A stretch of DNA of 35,126 bases from the NCBI RefSeq assembly GCF_018449515.1, contig NZ_JAAVUQ010000059.1, forward strand, positions 1 to 35,126, read 5' to 3'. Positions 32,671 through 35,126 of the stretch are shown in pieces. The first letter of the stretch is position 1. Each line of letters opens with the position of its first letter. The stretch is from Caballeronia sp. dw_19 (GTDB lineage Bacteria; Pseudomonadota; Gammaproteobacteria; Burkholderiales; Burkholderiaceae). The notes below the pieces were generated by a model. It saw only the letters and a list, made by a program, of their open reading frames with translations. It did no database searches and was not told the DNA's origin. The position numbers and the translations under genes were made by a program.

Positions 32671-35061
32671 ATGCGAATACGCCGTCGGATACGGGCATCG
32701 GCTGCTGCGCTATTGCTATTGATCATCGGAGTGGGCGCGTTGTTCACGCCAGTCAGCGCACATGCGGCCGATTGCCATGCCGGCACGCTCGTCACTGTCG
32801 TTGCTCACCTCGACGACGACCTTCTCTTCGTCAATCCGGGCATCAGCGACAAGCTTCAGGCGGGCTGGTGCGTCACGACCGTGCACTTGATTGGTGGTGC
32901 TAACGGTGCGAATTTCGACTACGTGAAGCTGCGCGAAAAAGGCACGCGTCTCGCTTATGCACGCATGGCGGGCGTAGCGGATGACTGGATCGAATCCACC
33001 GTCGTGTTCGCCGGCAAACCCGTGCACCAGATGGTGCTGAAACAGCAGCCGAGGGTGACCCTGCTGGAACTGCGGATGCCGGGTGGTGCGGTACGCGGTG
33101 GCAAGGTGCCGTTGGGCCTGATGTGGGACCAGGGCGAGACCATCAACACTTATCCCATCAACAACGACGGTTCCAATGCCACGCACTATGACCGCGCGGA
33201 GACGGTCGCCACGCTCAAGCAGATCCTCGCTCCCGCGACCTTGATCTATACGCTCAACCCGGACACCGTGCCGTTCATCGAACACCCGGATCACATCTAT
33301 TCCGCACGGATCACGCGCGTGGTGGCCCAGAGCCTCAACCGGAACATTCCGATTGGTTACCACGTTACGTATCCTACCGGCGGTATGCCGAAGAACCTGA
33401 GCGGCGGCGAGACCCAGATGAAGCGCGATGACGTGGCGTCCTACTTTGCTATCGATGGCGACGACAACGGCGAGCACGTCTTCGGTGAGTATCAGTGGGA
33501 CGGAAACTGGGTGGCGCGCCGCTACTGGACCGAGTCGAGTTCAAGCGCGGCCGGGCTGGAGTTCCGGCCGCGCTCGAGCAACCTCGTCAACGAGTACTCG
33601 AGCCAGTGCCTGACCTCGGCCGGCATGAACGGCAAGCCGACACTCGCTGGTTGCTCGGGCGCGAAGACACAGGACTGGCACTGGCAACCGGTACCGGCCA
33701 TGCCGGGCACGAAGAACAACTCGCAACTCGTCGATGAATCCACGCAGCAGTGTGTGGCCGAACGCGGCGGCGACCTGATCGAAGAGCGGTGCAATCAGGA
33801 CGAGGCGGCTCAGAAATGGACGCCGTGGGATTTCGGGCTCGTGTACACCCCGCTCGGTCACTGCCTCGCGGGGCATAACGGTGTGCTGTCGGCCGGGCAT
33901 TGCTTGTCGCTGACCGCGGAATCGCGATGGGCGCCCACGCCTCATTCGCAATGGACTGACCTGCGCCAGGACGCCGCAATGTACGGCAACGTGCGAGGGA
34001 CCGTGGACGGTGAGAAGCCTATCAGTACAGTTTATGTCCAGCGGCGCCGGGACGGGCCGGGCTTCAACGTATGGGTAGCAGGCTTTTCGCGGTTGCCGAC
34101 CGCCGCGCCGTGGTATCTGAACGCAGTGCCATTCAACCCGCATGCCGGCACGCCCACGTGCGCCGGTGACACGCTCTGCTTCGACAGCGTGCGTTTCCTG
34201 CTGGGTGACTTCGAAGGCACGGGTCGCGATGACCTGATGGTGATTGCACCACGCAACGGTGGCACGGCTTTCTGGCTGATGCGCAGCACCGGCACGCGCT
34301 TCGAAGCGCCGCATCTCTGGTATCAGACCTCCTCGGCGTTGACGCCTGCCAGCGCACAGCAATACGTAGCCGGAGACTTCGACGGCAGCGGCCGCGCCGG
34401 CGTGATGATCGCGCAAAAACGCAGCGACGCCACGCTCGACCTTTGGGTTATCGCTAGCGAGGGGTTGGCCGGGCATACGCCGGCACTCTGGATGAAAGCA
34501 AGCGGACTTAGCGCGAACGCGCGCTTCCTGCCGGCTCACGTCGCCGGATCGCAGCACACCGGTTTGATTGCGATAGAAACCGTGAATTCGGCGATGGCCG
34601 TGACGCAACTCGCGAGTTCGGGCGGCGCGTTTGCCGGACGCTTGCGCGGTAACACCTATGCGGAATTCGCACCCGCGTTCGCCAAGGTGGTCGCGGGCGA
34701 CGTGGACGGCGATGGCATCGATGATCTGGTCGTGCTCCAGCCTCGCGGCGATGGACCCGATATCAATGTATGGCGGATGAAGGGCGGCACGATATTGGGC
34801 GACGCGGTCAAGGTCGGCACTATTCATGAATCGTCTTATGCCGATGCTGTTCCTGCTCTTGTGAGGCGGGGGCGTGGTGAGACGCTGATGCTCTTCAAGC
34901 GCGCGAATGCGAAGCTCGGTGGGTTCTATTTCACTGGGGGGGCGCCGAGTCTTATTGGTTATGATTTGAGTGCTTCGTTTAAGCTGGGGGCGGCGCATGT
35001 TTGGGGCGACCTGCCTGGGCTGTTTTCGGAAGCGTTGTGGGTCAATATGCTGGCGCAGTAA
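32671..35061 (+). CDS. Exported PIG-L deacetylase with lectin-like and FG-GAP regions
   Basis: A 796-residue secreted protein. The signal peptide is about residues 1-32 (five Arg, then ALLLLIIGVGALFTPVSAHA). Residues ~38-260 are a PIG-L/LmbE de-N-acetylase with the zinc motif AHLDDD (His46, Asp48/49) and the third ligand in HPDH (205-208). Residues ~300-385 look like a ricin-type beta-trefoil fragment, with NEYSSQCLTSAG and two QxW motifs (QDW 334, QKW 381). From ~430 to the end there are FG-GAP/VCBS repeats such as GDFEGTGRDDLMVI, GDFDGSGRAGVMI and GDVDGDGIDDLVVL, which usually bind calcium and fold as a propeller. It probably deacetylates N-acetylglucosaminyl glycans outside the cell. The longer open frame overlaps the NicO gene and is rejected. 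Confidence 0.88.
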   Translation: MRIRRRIRASAAALLLLIIGVGALFTPVSAHAADCHAGTLVTVVAHLDDDLLFVNPGISDKLQAGWCVTTVHLIGGANGANFDYVKLREKGTRLAYARMAGVADDWIESTVVFAGKPVHQMVLKQQPRVTLLELRMPGGAVRGGKVPLGLMWDQGETINTYPINNDGSNATHYDRAETVATLKQILAPATLIYTLNPDTVPFIEHPDHIYSARITRVVAQSLNRNIPIGYHVTYPTGGMPKNLSGGETQMKRDDVASYFAIDGDDNGEHVFGEYQWDGNWVARRYWTESSSSAAGLEFRPRSSNLVNEYSSQCLTSAGMNGKPTLAGCSGAKTQDWHWQPVPAMPGTKNNSQLVDESTQQCVAERGGDLIEERCNQDEAAQKWTPWDFGLVYTPLGHCLAGHNGVLSAGHCLSLTAESRWAPTPHSQWTDLRQDAAMYGNVRGTVDGEKPISTVYVQRRRDGPGFNVWVAGFSRLPTAAPWYLNAVPFNPHAGTPTCAGDTLCFDSVRFLLGDFEGTGRDDLMVIAPRNGGTAFWLMRSTGTRFEAPHLWYQTSSALTPASAQQYVAGDFDGSGRAGVMIAQKRSDATLDLWVIASEGLAGHTPALWMKASGLSANARFLPAHVAGSQHTGLIAIETVNSAMAVTQLASSGGAFAGRLRGNTYAEFAPAFAKVVAGDVDGDGIDDLVVLQPRGDGPDINVWRMKGGTILGDAVKVGTIHESSYADAVPALVRRGRGETLMLFKRANAKLGGFYFTGGAPSLIGYDLSASFKLGAAHVWGDLPGLFSEALWVNMLAQ

Positions 35062-35126
35062 GGGGGGGCTCGCGCCGGTGGGCGGGTTTGGGGTTTGGCG
35101 GGTTTGGGGGTAGTGGGCGGGGTCTA
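35062..35126 (+). repeat. G-tract-rich 3' flank (possible G-quadruplex)
   Basis: After the deacetylase stop the + strand carries at least seven runs of three or more G (AGGGGGGG, GTGGGC, GGGTTTGGGG, CGGGTTTGGGGG, GTGGGCGGGG) in 65 bases, with short T-rich spacers. Four-run intramolecular G-quadruplexes are possible in DNA or in the transcript. The tract is cut by the window edge. Confidence 0.5.

Noticed and set aside
33541..34998. 485-codon open frame on the minus strand
   Set aside because: It is antisense to the PIG-L deacetylase gene with Arg/His-rich shadow composition and no recognisable family.

Overview
The window is high-GC DNA with dense, mostly short-spaced genes. It carries families typical of the Burkholderiaceae: a Gram-negative general porin, a SiaABCD signalling cluster, and LysR/AraC/TetR/GntR regulators beside small catabolic or stress operons. 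The best guess is a Paraburkholderia, Caballeronia or Burkholderia replicon. No rRNA, tRNA, CRISPR array, replication origin or complete mobile element was seen. The region looks like accessory or secondary-chromosome content, with IS and recombinase fossils at a few junctions.

Layout. (1) 1-4950: an IS6-type transposase fossil, then a leftward sugar-type cluster (DUF1479 dioxygenase-like protein, orphan carbohydrate-binding protein, aldo/keto reductase). A divergent AraC regulator sits at its head. (2) 4951-7793: a gene-free stretch holding one strong isolated terminator, a LysR regulator, and a divergent AhpD-like plus PPOX flavin-binding pair that ends in the start of a lost third gene. 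(3) 8041-10047: a DoxX / NAD-dependent epimerase operon and a divergent TetR gene, separated by two matching 20-bp operators. (4) 10404-15078: a methyltransferase, then a YtrA-type GntR / ABC ATPase / ABC membrane protein operon, a serine-recombinase fossil and a small exported protein. (5) 15558-20151: a membrane-anchored repeat protein and the complete siaABCD operon for phospho-switched c-di-GMP synthesis. (6) 20477-23410: a DUF3311 / sodium:solute symporter pair, a cytochrome b561-type protein and a convergent CHRD-domain protein. (7) 24176-28238: an MFS transporter, an internally duplicated outer-membrane barrel and a convergent porin. (8) 28833-35061: a SulP anion transporter, a DUF1007 / NicO metal-transport pair, and a large exported PIG-L deacetylase with lectin-like and FG-GAP regions. 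A run of G-tracts ends the window.

How the parts fit. The best-understood unit is siaABCD: membrane phosphatase SiaA and kinase SiaB set the phosphorylation of SiaC, which when unphosphorylated activates the diguanylate cyclase SiaD. Several other units are regulator-plus-target modules whose operators can be seen directly in the DNA, notably the TetR and YtrA-type ones. No clear new defence system or phage module was found. The items most worth following are the paired TetR operators with a predicted leaderless transcript, the YtrA-type operator lying on its own start codon, the ABC membrane protein with a large cysteine-containing extracytoplasmic domain, the duplicated barrel, and the free-standing terminator at 5298-5333.
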